A stretch of 64,000 nucleotides of DNA from an uncultured Ruminococcus sp. (lineage in GTDB: Bacteria > Bacillota > Clostridia > Oscillospirales > Ruminococcaceae). Below the pieces are notes generated by a model. The model was not told the origin of the DNA. It worked only from the letters and a program-made list of their open reading frames with translations, and did no database searches. The translations under genes were made by a program, and so were the position numbers. Shown one piece after another: positions 37,238 to 45,906 of this stretch. The stretch spans positions 1 to 64,000 of the forward strand of contig CACWPL010000013.1 of the NCBI GenBank assembly GCA_902762785.1. Reading direction: 5' to 3'. The stretch's first letter is position 1, and every line of letters begins with the position of its first letter.

Positions 37238-38377
37238 ATGTATCGACTCATCAAGACCGAAGGCCTCGCGCGGCGCGGACAGGTCGAGACCGTCCACGGC
37301 ACCTTCCAGACCCCCTGCTTCATGAACGTCGGCACGTCCGCGGCCATCAAGGGCGGCGTGACCTCGCCGGAGCTTGTCGACCTCAAATGTCAGGTCGAGC
37401 TCTGCAACACCTATCACCTCCACCTGCGCCCCGGTGACGACGTCATCCACAAGATGGGCGGCCTGCACCGCTTCATGAACTGGAAGCGTCCCATCCTGAC
37501 GGACAGCGGCGGCTTCCAGGTATTCTCTCTCGCCAAGCTGCGTAAGATCAAGGAGGAGGGCGTCTACTTCCAGTCCCATCTGGACGGACGGCGCATCTTT
37601 ATGGGGCCGGAGGAGAGCATCCGCATCCAGTCCCACCTGGCATCGACCATCGCGATGGCGTTCGATGAGTGCGTCGAGAACCCCGCGCCCTACGACTATT
37701 CCGCCCGCTCCTGCGAGCGCACGACCCGCTGGCTCATCCGCTGCAAGAACGAGATGGAGCGCCTCGCCGCCGAGCCCGACACCATCAACCCCAAGCAGCT
37801 CCTCTTCGGCATCAACCAGGGCTGCACCTATGAGAAGCTCCGCATCGCCCACATGCAGCAGATCTGCGAGCTCGACCTCGACGGCTATGCAGTCGGCGGC
37901 CTCGCTGTCGGAGAGCCGACGGAGGAGATGTACCGCATCCTCGATGCGGTCGTGCCGTATATGCCCGTCAACAAGCCGCGCTACCTCATGGGCGTCGGCA
38001 CGCCGTCCAACATCATCGAGGGCGTCGCGCGCGGCATCGACATGTTCGACTGCGTCATGCCCACCCGCAATGCCCGTCACGGCACGATCTTCACCTGGTC
38101 CGGCATGCGTCACATGAAGAACCAGACCTACGCCACCGACCCGCGTCCCATGGACGAGGAGTGTGACTGCCCGGCCTGCCGCCAGTTCTCCCGTGCGTAT
38201 GTGCGCCATCTGTTCAAGTCCGGGGAGATGCTCGCGGGACGTCTGACCGTCATCCACAATCTCTATTTCTACAACACCCTCACCGAACGCATCCGTGAGG
38301 CGCTCGACAACGGCACCTTCGCCGAGTTCCGCGCAAAGTATTCCACCCTCCTCTCCCAGAAGGCACCGGAGGACTGA
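37238..38377 (+). CDS. tgt: tRNA-guanine(34) transglycosylase
   Basis: The 379-residue enzyme exchanges guanine 34 for the queuosine precursor preQ1 in tRNAs with a GUN anticodon. Visible are LTDSGGFQVFSLA with the substrate-binding Asp, GGLAVGE, the catalytic-Asp block MFDCVMPTRNARHG and the zinc site CDCPAC with the downstream His in TVIHN. ATG 37238 follows ATAAGGAGA; the in-frame start at 37205 lacks one. mntP follows after 18 bases. No preQ1 riboswitch was seen in the leader. Confidence 0.97.
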   Translation: MYRLIKTEGLARRGQVETVHGTFQTPCFMNVGTSAAIKGGVTSPELVDLKCQVELCNTYHLHLRPGDDVIHKMGGLHRFMNWKRPILTDSGGFQVFSLAKLRKIKEEGVYFQSHLDGRRIFMGPEESIRIQSHLASTIAMAFDECVENPAPYDYSARSCERTTRWLIRCKNEMERLAAEPDTINPKQLLFGINQGCTYEKLRIAHMQQICELDLDGYAVGGLAVGEPTEEMYRILDAVVPYMPVNKPRYLMGVGTPSNIIEGVARGIDMFDCVMPTRNARHGTIFTWSGMRHMKNQTYATDPRPMDEECDCPACRQFSRAYVRHLFKSGEMLAGRLTVIHNLYFYNTLTERIREALDNGTFAEFRAKYSTLLSQKAPED

Positions 38378-38395
38378 GTTTAGGGAGGCATCCTC

Positions 38396-38965
38396 ATGAC
38401 ATTGCTCGAGATCATCCTCATCGGCATCGGACTGTCGATGGACGCATTCGCCGTGTCCGTCAGTGACGGCCTGTCCTGCGCGCGGATCCGGCGAGGGCAG
38501 GTGCTCGCGATCGCCGTCTGTTTCGGCGGATTCCAGGGACTGATGCCGACGATCGGCTATCTTCTGGGACGGACGTTCGCCAAGTACATCAGCGCCTTCG
38601 ACCACTGGATCGCCCTCATCCTGCTCGCATGGATCGGCGGCAAGATGATCTGGGACGCGTTCCATGAGGACGACGCCGCGGAGACAGGCCTTGTCCTCAC
38701 GCCGCGGCTCCTGCTGATCCAGGGCGTGGCCACGAGCATCGACGCGCTCGCGGTCGGTGTGAGCTTCGCCGCGCTCCCGGATGTGCGAATCGCACCGGCG
38801 GCAGTGCTGATCGCGTGCGTGACGTTCGGCTTCTCCGTCATCGGGACGGTGTTCGGCAAGCGTCTGGGCGCCCACCTCGGCACGTGCGCGCAGCTCGTCG
38901 GCGGCATCATCCTCGTCTGTATCGGAGTCAAGATCTTCGTCGAGCACATGTTCTTCGGCGGCTGA
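38396..38965 (+). CDS. mntP: Putative manganese efflux pump MntP
   Basis: The 189-residue protein has six membrane helices in two inverted halves, with the family motifs GLSMDAFAVSVSDGL and GVATSIDALAVGVSFA carrying the metal-binding Asp residues. MntP exports Mn(II). The ATG follows AGGGAGG and lies 18 bases after tgt, leaving no space for the manganese riboswitch that often precedes mntP, so control is through the tgt promoter. Confidence 0.95.
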   Translation: MTLLEIILIGIGLSMDAFAVSVSDGLSCARIRRGQVLAIAVCFGGFQGLMPTIGYLLGRTFAKYISAFDHWIALILLAWIGGKMIWDAFHEDDAAETGLVLTPRLLLIQGVATSIDALAVGVSFAALPDVRIAPAAVLIACVTFGFSVIGTVFGKRLGAHLGTCAQLVGGIILVCIGVKIFVEHMFFGG

Positions 38966-38983
38966 CCTCTTCCCTGCATACGA

Positions 38984-39017
38984 AACGCCCCCAGCGGTAT
39001 GGACCGTCGGGGGCGTT
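38984..39017. terminator. Bidirectional terminator between mntP and the EEP hydrolase
   Basis: A 9-bp outer stem (AACGCCCCC/GGGGGCGTT) and a 4-bp inner stem lie between convergent genes, with short T-rich tails on both strands. Confidence 0.8.
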
Positions 39018-39025
39018 CTTCCATT

Positions 39026-39757
39026 TTAGGTAACATCTGTGATCTCTGCCGTCATCAGGGCATGGTCGGGGAGACCGACCGGGATCCTCCAGTCCGTCCC
39101 CACGGGAAGGGGCGGGGTGCCGGGATAACGCGGATCGAGCGCTGTATAGCCCCAGTCGCACGACACGACGGCGTCCATGTCATCGCTGAGGAGGAGATGG
39201 TCGATCGTCCCTGTGCCGGTGATACGATGGGTCTCCTTACCAGTGAACACATAGCTGAACGCTCGGGAATCGGCCATCCTGCCGCGGCGGATCTTGGGGA
39301 ACCAATGGGACATCCTGTACGCATGGATATTGAAGTCGCCCATGCAGAGGAAGCTGCCATCGAGGGCGTCGAGCGCCCGGCGCAGCGGCGGCACGCGCAC
39401 CTCCCCACGCATCGGTGAGAGCATCCGGATCCCGAGGACATCGAGCGGACGGCCGTCCTCTCGATCGAACGTGATGTGCAGGAGGTTGCAGCTATCCGGC
39501 AGCTCATCGGCTGCCACGATGCGGATGCCATCCGGCGCGAACGTCCGGCGCACCGCGAGCAGGACCTGATTCCCGGTCACGGTGCGGCTCTCGGCGACAT
39601 GATACCCGGCCGCGAGCGCCTGCACGAGCGCCGGGTCGGTGACATATTCCGTCAAGCAAATGACATCGGCCTCGGCAGACAGGAGCGTCTGTGCCACGAA
39701 GGCCGGCGCCGGGACGCACCGCGTCATCTTATGGATGTTCCAAAAAGCGACTCTCAT
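39026..39757 (-). CDS. Endonuclease/exonuclease/phosphatase (EEP) family protein
   Basis: The 243-residue protein has the EEP core: FWNIHK (metal-binding Asn), ICLTEYV with the catalytic Glu, FLCMGDFNIHA and the terminal GTIDHLLLS and LPDHALMTAE with paired Asp-His. Family members hydrolyse DNA, phosphoinositides or sphingomyelin. The gene overlaps the end of the GH59-like gene by four bases. Linking a phosphodiesterase to a galactocerebrosidase-like enzyme is suggestive of lipid or glycoconjugate breakdown, but there is no signal peptide. Confidence 0.85.
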   Translation of the reverse strand: MRVAFWNIHKMTRCVPAPAFVAQTLLSAEADVICLTEYVTDPALVQALAAGYHVAESRTVTGNQVLLAVRRTFAPDGIRIVAADELPDSCNLLHITFDREDGRPLDVLGIRMLSPMRGEVRVPPLRRALDALDGSFLCMGDFNIHAYRMSHWFPKIRRGRMADSRAFSYVFTGKETHRITGTGTIDHLLLSDDMDAVVSCDWGYTALDPRYPGTPPLPVGTDWRIPVGLPDHALMTAEITDVT

Positions 39758-42435
39758 TTCTTTTTCTTCTTGCGCAGCTTGCGGCCGATCTGACCGATGG
39801 TGAACGCCGCGGCGACACCGGCGGCGGCCACGCCCGCGAGCGGGAGCGCCGCATCGGCGCGGTCACGCTTCTCCCCACGCTTGCGCGGGGACGCGTCCTG
39901 CGAGACGGCAGGATCCTGCGGCAGCGCGTCGCGGCGGTAGTCCGGCGGAAACTGGTCGCCCGGGACCTCGAAGCAGTCGAAGCTCATCGTGCCCTCGATG
40001 ATCTGGATGCGGAGCGTATGCCACCCCGTATGCAGATGCTCGATCGTGAGGAAGGCCTCGCGCCAGGTGCTCTTCTTGACGTGGAACGCCTGGGAATAGA
40101 GCCGTCCGTCGACCCAAACGGCCATGGTGCAGGTCTCGCAGACGCCCAGCAGCGAGATGGCGCTGCCGTAGAAACGGACGTCCATGGAGGCGCCGCGTGT
40201 GCCGATCGCACAGGTGCGGTCGTAGAACTGGTAGCCTGCCATAGTGTTGAAAGTCCACATGGGACCGTGCTCCTCGTCCTCCGCATAGGTCACGAAGTCG
40301 GAGAGGCAGTCCGCGCGCGCACAGCATGCCGGCATCGAGAGCGAGACGGGCATCTCCTGCACGGCGATCTCGGTGAAGCGGTTCTTGTACCACCCACTGA
40401 GGATGGCGGCACGTCCGGCACGCACGAGCGGGCGGCCGTCGAGCTTGGTCTCATAGAGGGAATGGCCGTCGGCGAAGCAGAGGACGAGCGTCCCGAGCGC
40501 ACCGATGCCGATCTGGTGGGTCCCCTCACAGCGGAACCCCGGGACGAGGCCGCTCTGGAGCACCTCATCCATGTATTGCAGCTCCCACTTGCCGTCCGTG
40601 AAGAGGCGCAGCGAAAAGCCGCAGAGCGACGTCTCCGGGCAGGTCACAGAGGAATTGTGCCGGATTCCGACGCCGATGTAGTTGTCGGGGGCCTTGGAGC
40701 CGAAGCTGCCCTTGACGACGGCCTGGCAGTTTGCCCAATGGTCATCGCCGAAGAGAGTCAGCGGTGCGGGCGTGCCGCGGAATCGCCAATTCGTCGGGAG
40801 GGCGCTGCGGGTGATCTGCTGCTGGAGGACAAAGCCCTCCTTCATGCGCACGAGCTCGAAAGCGCCGCCCTGGTCGGTGGTGTACCGCGGGGCGCGGCCG
40901 CGCATGGCAGCGGCCTTGGGGTCATACTCGAAGCGGTCGATATACGGCAGCTTGAGACGGCCGTGCGGGGGGATGTCCTGGGGCAGCTCGTCCGTCCCGC
41001 AGACGGAGGAGACGTCCATGGTCGTGCAGGTCAGGAGCGAATGCGGCGCGACGACGACCGGGAAGGCCGCCTCTCCGTCCACCGCACGCAGACGGATGAC
41101 CTGTGTCACACTGAACCAGCCCTCATCCACGTTCTCCGGGTCGGGACTGCCGGCCGTCTCCACCTGGTACACGGTGCGCGGGATCACGGAGAGGCCGCGG
41201 CAGATCACCAGATAGGAGCGTGGGATGCTCGAATCATTGGAGATGTGCAGCGTGAACTGGTCCTTCTCCGGGGAGACGAGGGCGAGATAGTTATCGTGGG
41301 TGTTGCGGATGATGTGGTCCTCCTCACCGTCGCCGAAGCAGGCGCTCTCGACGTAGCGCCATCCGGGCTCGACGAAGCGCGTGAAATGGGCGGCGATCCA
41401 GAGACCGGCATCGGCCTCGAAATGCCCGGACCACGGCTCATCCGCAGTGATGAGCTGCTTGGGTGCATAGCAGCTCCCGCGATAATACGCAGAAACGGCC
41501 GGCTGGAACTCATACATGACCATCCGTCCGTGCGGCCATCCGCCCATGATGCGGTTGGCCACGTCGATGGGACCGTTCGGACCGGCAAGACCGCTGCCGT
41601 CCACACGGCACGAGAGCGCAGGGACATTGCAGGGCGCGATGCCCTCGCTGTACCAGATCTCCTTGCCGTACTCGTCGTGGAGGAGCTTGGTGTTCTTGTC
41701 ACCGAAGGTCGTGTAGTGCAGGCCGATGACGTCGACGGCGTCGCGCAGACGCTCGTTGAGGATCATGTCCATGGCGATGTCGCGCGTGCCGACCTCGTCC
41801 GAGGCGACGATGCGGATCTTGGACGTGTCGAAGGGCAGATCCTTGTCCGCACGCAGATGCTCCGCGAAGTAGACGATCCAATCGGCATCCGGCGCGGAGG
41901 GCTCGTTCGCATCGGGACTGATGAAATCGAACTCGAGGCCGTAGGTCTTGAAGGCGGCCGCGAGCGTCTCGCGGAACCAGCGGTATCTGGCCGCGAAGCC
42001 GTTCTCGCGTCCCTCCTCGAAGGCCTTGGTGACCCAGTGCGGCTCGCCCCAGCGCAGCAGGTCGAGCGTCAGCGCGGGATAGAGGCGCTTGGCATCTGCC
42101 GCGATCTGGAAGCCGGCACCGCGGCGGACATCGGCCTTCTCGTCCTCGGTGCGCATGGTGCAGGGCTCGGTGCCGGAGGAGGAATTGATGTCCGCCCCCA
42201 TCTCGAGCTTCAGGTGGGTGATGCCCGCACCGCGGCCGGGACTGAAGAGCAGCCGCATGATCTGGTCGTAGACCTCGGGCTTGTCGAGCTTATAGTCCAG
42301 CAGGAGCCGCGAAGAGCCGCTGCTGCTCACAAAGCCAAGGCCGCGCCATCTGTCTGCCGGAGACTCGCTGGCGGTATTACCGTCCAGGATGATCTGCTTG
42401 GGCTTGCGCAGGCGTTTTTTCGTATCATCGCTCAT
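39754..42435 (-). CDS. GH59-like (galactocerebrosidase-type) enzyme with a C-terminal membrane anchor
   Basis: The 893-residue protein matches family 59 over its catalytic barrel: RWRGLGFVSSSGSSRLLLDY, ITHLKLEMGADINSSSGTEP, and clan-GH-A catalytic glutamates at DANEPS (Glu178, acid/base) and IWYSEG (Glu264, nucleophile), matching GALC Glu182 and Glu258 in context. A beta-sandwich and a lectin-like region follow (to about 820). The end has a hydrophobic helix and a basic KKKKK tail. There is no N-terminal signal peptide, so export and topology are unclear. The ATG overlaps the trmB stop. Beta-galactoside hydrolysis is likely; the natural substrate is not known. Confidence 0.8.
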   Translation of the reverse strand: MSDDTKKRLRKPKQIILDGNTASESPADRWRGLGFVSSSGSSRLLLDYKLDKPEVYDQIMRLLFSPGRGAGITHLKLEMGADINSSSGTEPCTMRTEDEKADVRRGAGFQIAADAKRLYPALTLDLLRWGEPHWVTKAFEEGRENGFAARYRWFRETLAAAFKTYGLEFDFISPDANEPSAPDADWIVYFAEHLRADKDLPFDTSKIRIVASDEVGTRDIAMDMILNERLRDAVDVIGLHYTTFGDKNTKLLHDEYGKEIWYSEGIAPCNVPALSCRVDGSGLAGPNGPIDVANRIMGGWPHGRMVMYEFQPAVSAYYRGSCYAPKQLITADEPWSGHFEADAGLWIAAHFTRFVEPGWRYVESACFGDGEEDHIIRNTHDNYLALVSPEKDQFTLHISNDSSIPRSYLVICRGLSVIPRTVYQVETAGSPDPENVDEGWFSVTQVIRLRAVDGEAAFPVVVAPHSLLTCTTMDVSSVCGTDELPQDIPPHGRLKLPYIDRFEYDPKAAAMRGRAPRYTTDQGGAFELVRMKEGFVLQQQITRSALPTNWRFRGTPAPLTLFGDDHWANCQAVVKGSFGSKAPDNYIGVGIRHNSSVTCPETSLCGFSLRLFTDGKWELQYMDEVLQSGLVPGFRCEGTHQIGIGALGTLVLCFADGHSLYETKLDGRPLVRAGRAAILSGWYKNRFTEIAVQEMPVSLSMPACCARADCLSDFVTYAEDEEHGPMWTFNTMAGYQFYDRTCAIGTRGASMDVRFYGSAISLLGVCETCTMAVWVDGRLYSQAFHVKKSTWREAFLTIEHLHTGWHTLRIQIIEGTMSFDCFEVPGDQFPPDYRRDALPQDPAVSQDASPRKRGEKRDRADAALPLAGVAAAGVAAAFTIGQIGRKLRKKKKK

Positions 42436-43124
42436 CTCGTGCTCACCTCGTTCCCCTCTGTCCCTGCCTTGGCCGTCTCCGGGACGGCGATCAGGAACTT
42501 GATATGCTTGCCCTCCTCGGTGAACATGCGCTCATGCTCCGTCTCGAGGTTGTCGGCAAAGCCGGAGGCGTGCAGGTCGCGCGTGAGATAGGTCACGCGA
42601 AAGCCCGTCTCGGCCAGGTATTCGAGCGTCTCCTCAAAGAGCTCGTCATCGTCCGTCTTGAACCACAGCTCCCCGCGCAGGAAGGGCTTGTACTGCACGA
42701 GCTGGCGGGTGTGGGTCAAGCGGCGCTTCTTGTGCTTCGGTTTCGGCCAGGGATTGCAGAAATTGATGAAGATGCGCTCGACCGGGTCGGACGCACCGAA
42801 AGCCTCCTCGATGTGCGAGATGTTGAAGATCATCACGCGCACGCGGTCGGCGGTCATGTCGTTGTCGGCGAGCGCCTGCTCGATCTTGCGCTTGGCGAGC
42901 ACGAGCATCTCGTTCTTGATGTCCACGGCGATGAAGTTCACGTCCGGCCAGCGGATGCAGGCCTGGCTCGCGAAGCCGCCCTTGCCGCATCCCAGCTCGA
43001 GCCAGATCGGGCGGTCGTTCCCGAACACCTCGTGCCAGTGATCCTTATGGGCACGGGGGTCGGCGATATAGAAAGGACAAGCCTCCAGCTCGGGGCGTGC
43101 CCATGGTTTACAGCGGATCCTCAT
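42432..43124 (-). CDS. trmB: tRNA (guanine-N7-)-methyltransferase
   Basis: The 230-residue enzyme methylates G46 of tRNA using S-adenosylmethionine. The SAM-binding ELGCGKGGF motif, the IAVDIKNEM strand, the FINFCNPWPKPKHKKRRL signature and TEHERMF at the end are all present. ATG 43124 follows GAGGAGG; the long in-frame upstream extension lies in the dCMP deaminase gene. It lies 10 bases after that gene and overlaps the GH59-like gene. Confidence 0.96.
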   Translation of the reverse strand: MRIRCKPWARPELEACPFYIADPRAHKDHWHEVFGNDRPIWLELGCGKGGFASQACIRWPDVNFIAVDIKNEMLVLAKRKIEQALADNDMTADRVRVMIFNISHIEEAFGASDPVERIFINFCNPWPKPKHKKRRLTHTRQLVQYKPFLRGELWFKTDDDELFEETLEYLAETGFRVTYLTRDLHASGFADNLETEHERMFTEEGKHIKFLIAVPETAKAGTEGNEVSTR

Positions 43125-43134
43125 GGATACCTCC

Positions 43135-43614
43135 TCAAAGGTCGACAGTGACGCCCCGTCCGGTGCGGACATAGGGCTCGCAGGTGACACCGGCCTTGCC
43201 AAAGAGCAGCACCGCTGCGCTGTGGCTCTCGGTGCCCGCGTATTTGTCATCCAGATAGACGACATGGCGGATGCCGCTCTGGATGATGGCCTTGGCGCAC
43301 TCATTGCAGGGGAAGAGCGTGACATAGAGCGTGCAGTCACGCAGCGAGACATCGGGGCGGTTGAGGATGGCGTTGAGCTCCGCATGGCAGACATAGGGGT
43401 ATTTCGTATCCAGATACGCCCCCTCGCGCTCCCACGGCATCTCGTCATCATCGCAGCCGGTCGGCATGCCATTGTACCCGACGGAAACGATACGGCGTTC
43501 GGCATTGACGATGCAAGCCCCCACCTGGGTGTTGCTGTCCTTGCTGCGCATGGCAGAGAGCAGCGCGATGCCCATGAAGTATTCGTCCCAACTGATGTAT
43601 CCCTCTCGCTTCAT
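43135..43614 (-). CDS. dCMP deaminase (ComEB-type)
   Basis: The 159-residue protein has the deoxycytidylate deaminase zinc site: HAELNAI (His-x-Glu) and PCNECAK, with the substrate-binding NTQVGACIVN and GYNGMPTG loops. It converts dCMP to dUMP for thymidylate synthesis. ATG 43614 follows AGGAGG. It begins only 22 bases after the terminator-like hairpin of the preceding gene. Confidence 0.95.
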   Translation of the reverse strand: MKREGYISWDEYFMGIALLSAMRSKDSNTQVGACIVNAERRIVSVGYNGMPTGCDDDEMPWEREGAYLDTKYPYVCHAELNAILNRPDVSLRDCTLYVTLFPCNECAKAIIQSGIRHVVYLDDKYAGTESHSAAVLLFGKAGVTCEPYVRTGRGVTVDL

Positions 43615-43635
43615 CTCGGTCCTCCTGCGGTAAAC

Positions 43636-43662
43636 GACCAGCCCGCACGCGGCGGGCTGGTC
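43636..43662 (-). terminator. Probably leaky terminator before the dCMP deaminase gene
   Basis: A perfect 11-bp stem (GACCAGCCCGC/GCGGGCTGGTC) is followed on the minus strand by only GTTTACC. As no promoter fits between it and 43614, read-through is likely. Confidence 0.65.
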
Positions 43663-43675
43663 AGGTGGGTAGTGC

Positions 43676-44389
43676 TTACTTCTTGCCCTTCCTCAGGCTA
43701 TCGGCGAGCGTGGAGCCAAACAGACTGGCCGCCGAGCCCTCCGGGCCTGCCGTCAGAGAGGAGCGTGTAGAATGCATCGCCGACTCGTTATGCGGCGCGC
43801 TGACCTCGGATACCGGGATGGCATCGAGCTCATCGAGCTCCTCGTCAGCAGCGGCCTCCTCTGCGTCCTGCGCCTTCGTCGCCAGCTCCTCGGCGAGCTT
43901 CTTGGCCTCTGCCTCGGCCTGTGCCTTGGCGGCCTCCGCCTCGAGCCTTGCCTTCTCGGCAGCACGCTCGGCGGCCTCCTCCTCAGCCTTTGCCTTTTCC
44001 TTGGCGGCCTCGATCTCGGCCTTCGCGCGCTCGGCGGCCTCTGCCTGTGCAGCAGCCTCGGCCTCAGCCTTTGCCTTCGCGGCAGCCTCTGCCTCGGCCT
44101 TGGCCTTCGCCTCCTCCGGCGACAGCACGGGGGCAGCGCTCTCTTCTACCTCTACGAACATCTCCTCATCCGCGACGCCCTCGATCTGGAGCTGCTTGAC
44201 GGGGACGCGCTTGAGCGGCGAATAGGTGAAGTATTTGCAGGAGCCCTCGGCCGTAACGGTCGTGACGCCCTTTCTCTCACACATCACCTGTCCGGCGCTG
44301 CGGCGGCTGTACTGGCAATACGCACACTGGGGCGTGATCGACTTATTGAAATATTCTGTCTTCTTACGAAACAAGCTTGCAAGGCCCAT
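43676..44389 (-). CDS. Cys-cluster protein with a long charged coiled coil
   Basis: The 237-residue protein has a four-cysteine N-terminal module (CAYCQYS, GQVMCER, GSCKYF; residues about 21-52) that looks like a small metal site, then a linker, then about 110 residues of Ala/Glu/Lys heptads (EAKAKAEAEAAAKAKAEAEA) forming a long helix or coiled coil. The tail is Ser-rich. ATG 44389 is preferred over GTG 44398, which lies inside the GAGGTG ribosome-binding site. It has its own promoter. Function unknown; a scaffold role would suit the shape. Confidence 0.7.
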   Translation of the reverse strand: MGLASLFRKKTEYFNKSITPQCAYCQYSRRSAGQVMCERKGVTTVTAEGSCKYFTYSPLKRVPVKQLQIEGVADEEMFVEVEESAAPVLSPEEAKAKAEAEAAAKAKAEAEAAAQAEAAERAKAEIEAAKEKAKAEEEAAERAAEKARLEAEAAKAQAEAEAKKLAEELATKAQDAEEAAADEELDELDAIPVSEVSAPHNESAMHSTRSSLTAGPEGSAASLFGSTLADSLRKGKK

Positions 44390-44533
44390 CGTGATCACCT
44401 CATCAAATAATAGTGCCGGTCAGAGAAGGGCGGGCGTCCCTCCGCGGCCGGGACAGCCATCGGCAGATCTGCCCACGGCCATCGGCGTCGCACCGGGCGC
44501 GCACACGCGGCGTCCCGATACGGTCTCTTATCT

Positions 44534-44562
44534 ATTATAGCATATTTTCCGCCGCTTGTCCA
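44534..44562 (-). promoter_or_regulatory. Promoter of the coiled-coil protein gene
   Basis: On the minus strand TGGACA (44557-44562) and TATAAT (44534-44539) are 17 bases apart. Confidence 0.85.
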
Positions 44563-44664
44563 GTCTTTTTTTATAAAAACGTGTCCATCAGCGCAACGAT
44601 ACTGTCTTTCCCCTTGCGCAGGCGGATGTGAGCGCCGTTCCGCGCTATCATATTAAAAAAACTA

Positions 44665-44693
44665 TTGCATTTTTGTGAAGCACATGTTATAAT
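44665..44693 (+). promoter_or_regulatory. Promoter of the sugar-binding protein-GGDEF operon
   Basis: TTGCAT (44665-44670) and TATAAT (44688-44693) are 17 bases apart. Confidence 0.82.
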
Positions 44694-44763
44694 GATAATG
44701 TATGCACCCAATATGGGCACGCATAGAAAGGATATGCAAGATCATCAAGGAGGTCATTTGCGT

Positions 44764-45891
44764 ATGAGACCACACAGAAGAGCCCTGCTGGCCGGTGCGA
44801 TGGCACTGACCATGCTCGCGGCGGCCGGATGCGCGGCACAGACACAGACGCCGCAGTCCAAGATCTACGTCATCTGCAAGAGCATGGATCCCTATTGGGA
44901 CACCACCAAGGCCGGTGCCAATGAGGCCGGCGAGGAGATGGCGCTCGACGTCACCTACATCGCGCCCCAGTCCGAGGACGAGCTCGACCGACAGATCCAA
45001 ATGATCGACGAGGCGCTGGCCGACGGCGCACAGGCGCTCGTCATCGCGCCCCTCGACACGGACGCGCTCAACGATACCCTCGCCCGTGCGGTGGATGCCG
45101 GTGTCCCCGTCCTGACCATCGACTCCGATGTCAGCTTCGAGGGACGCAGCACCTGCATCAGCACCCAGAACCTCTCCGCCGGCGCCATCGCGGCGCGTGC
45201 GGCGGCGAACTTCGTCGACGGCAGCGGTGAGGTCGGCATCATCTGCCACAAGGCCAACGCCCAGACCGCCATCGAGCGCAAGGGCGGCTTCGTCGACGAG
45301 ATCGAGGGCAGCAGTCAGAAGGCCGACACGCCTAAGAACGATCCTCCCAAGAACGATGTCCCCGATGATGTCCCCAGCGACGTGCCCGGTGATACGCCTG
45401 ACGGTGAGGCACCGGCTGTCCCGGAGGCGCCTGCCGCTCCTGCTGAGGAGACGCAGTCCAGCGGTTATCCCGGCATGAAGATCGTGGAGACGAAGTATTG
45501 CGAGGGCAACATCGAGCTGTCCAAGGCCGGCACGATCCAGCTCCTCTCCGAGCATCCTGACCTCAAGGTCATCTACGCGACCAACCAGCCCGGTACGGTC
45601 GGTGCCTGCCAGGCCATCGACGAGCTCGGCCGTGCGGACGACATCACGCTCGTCGGCTTCGACTACTTCGACGGCGCGGATGCGTACATCCAGAGCGGCG
45701 TGCTCGATGCGGTCATCGCGCAGAATCCCTATAATATGGGCTATCTCGGCGTCCGCTATGCCAAGCGTCTGATCGACGGCGAGACCGTCGCCGCGAGCGT
45801 GGACACCGGCGCGACCCTCATCACCGCCGATAATCTCCAGGACGCCGACATCCGTTGGCTCGTCGATCCGACCGGCAAGGCCGGGAAGTAA
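44764..45891 (+). CDS. Sugar-binding lipoprotein of the periplasmic binding protein 1 family
   Basis: The 375-residue protein has a lipobox (LAAAGC, Cys23) and the RbsB-type fold: KIYVICKSMDPYWDTTKAGA, IDEALADGAQALVIAPLD, VPVLTIDSDV, IYATNQPGTVGACQAI and LVGFDYFDGADAYIQSG. An insertion of about 45 Pro/Asp/Ala residues (roughly 200-245) splits the domain. There are no ABC permease or ATPase genes, and a membrane GGDEF protein follows after 15 bases, so it may act as a ligand sensor. The start is taken as ATG 44764 (10 bases after AAGGAGG); TTG 44758 is an alternative. Confidence 0.82.
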   Translation: MRPHRRALLAGAMALTMLAAAGCAAQTQTPQSKIYVICKSMDPYWDTTKAGANEAGEEMALDVTYIAPQSEDELDRQIQMIDEALADGAQALVIAPLDTDALNDTLARAVDAGVPVLTIDSDVSFEGRSTCISTQNLSAGAIAARAAANFVDGSGEVGIICHKANAQTAIERKGGFVDEIEGSSQKADTPKNDPPKNDVPDDVPSDVPGDTPDGEAPAVPEAPAAPAEETQSSGYPGMKIVETKYCEGNIELSKAGTIQLLSEHPDLKVIYATNQPGTVGACQAIDELGRADDITLVGFDYFDGADAYIQSGVLDAVIAQNPYNMGYLGVRYAKRLIDGETVAASVDTGATLITADNLQDADIRWLVDPTGKAGK

Positions 45892-45906
45892 GGAGGTAGG
45901 AACGAA

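Larger units (their letters stand above)
44390..44763. other. Divergent intergenic region between coiled-coil protein and sugar-binding lipoprotein
   Basis: This 374-base region holds the two divergent promoters (44534-44562 minus; 44665-44693 plus) and an AAGGAGG ribosome-binding site at 44747-44753. The minus-strand leader is about 140 bases. No gene was recognised. Confidence 0.7.

Noticed and set aside
38378..38395. A manganese (yybP-ykoY) riboswitch ahead of mntP
   Set aside because: Only 18 bases separate tgt and mntP, too little for a riboswitch.
39691..42591. A 966-codon plus-strand frame opposite the GH59-like gene
   Set aside because: The minus-strand gene has recognisable GH59 catalytic motifs and gene overlaps on both sides; the plus frame has none.
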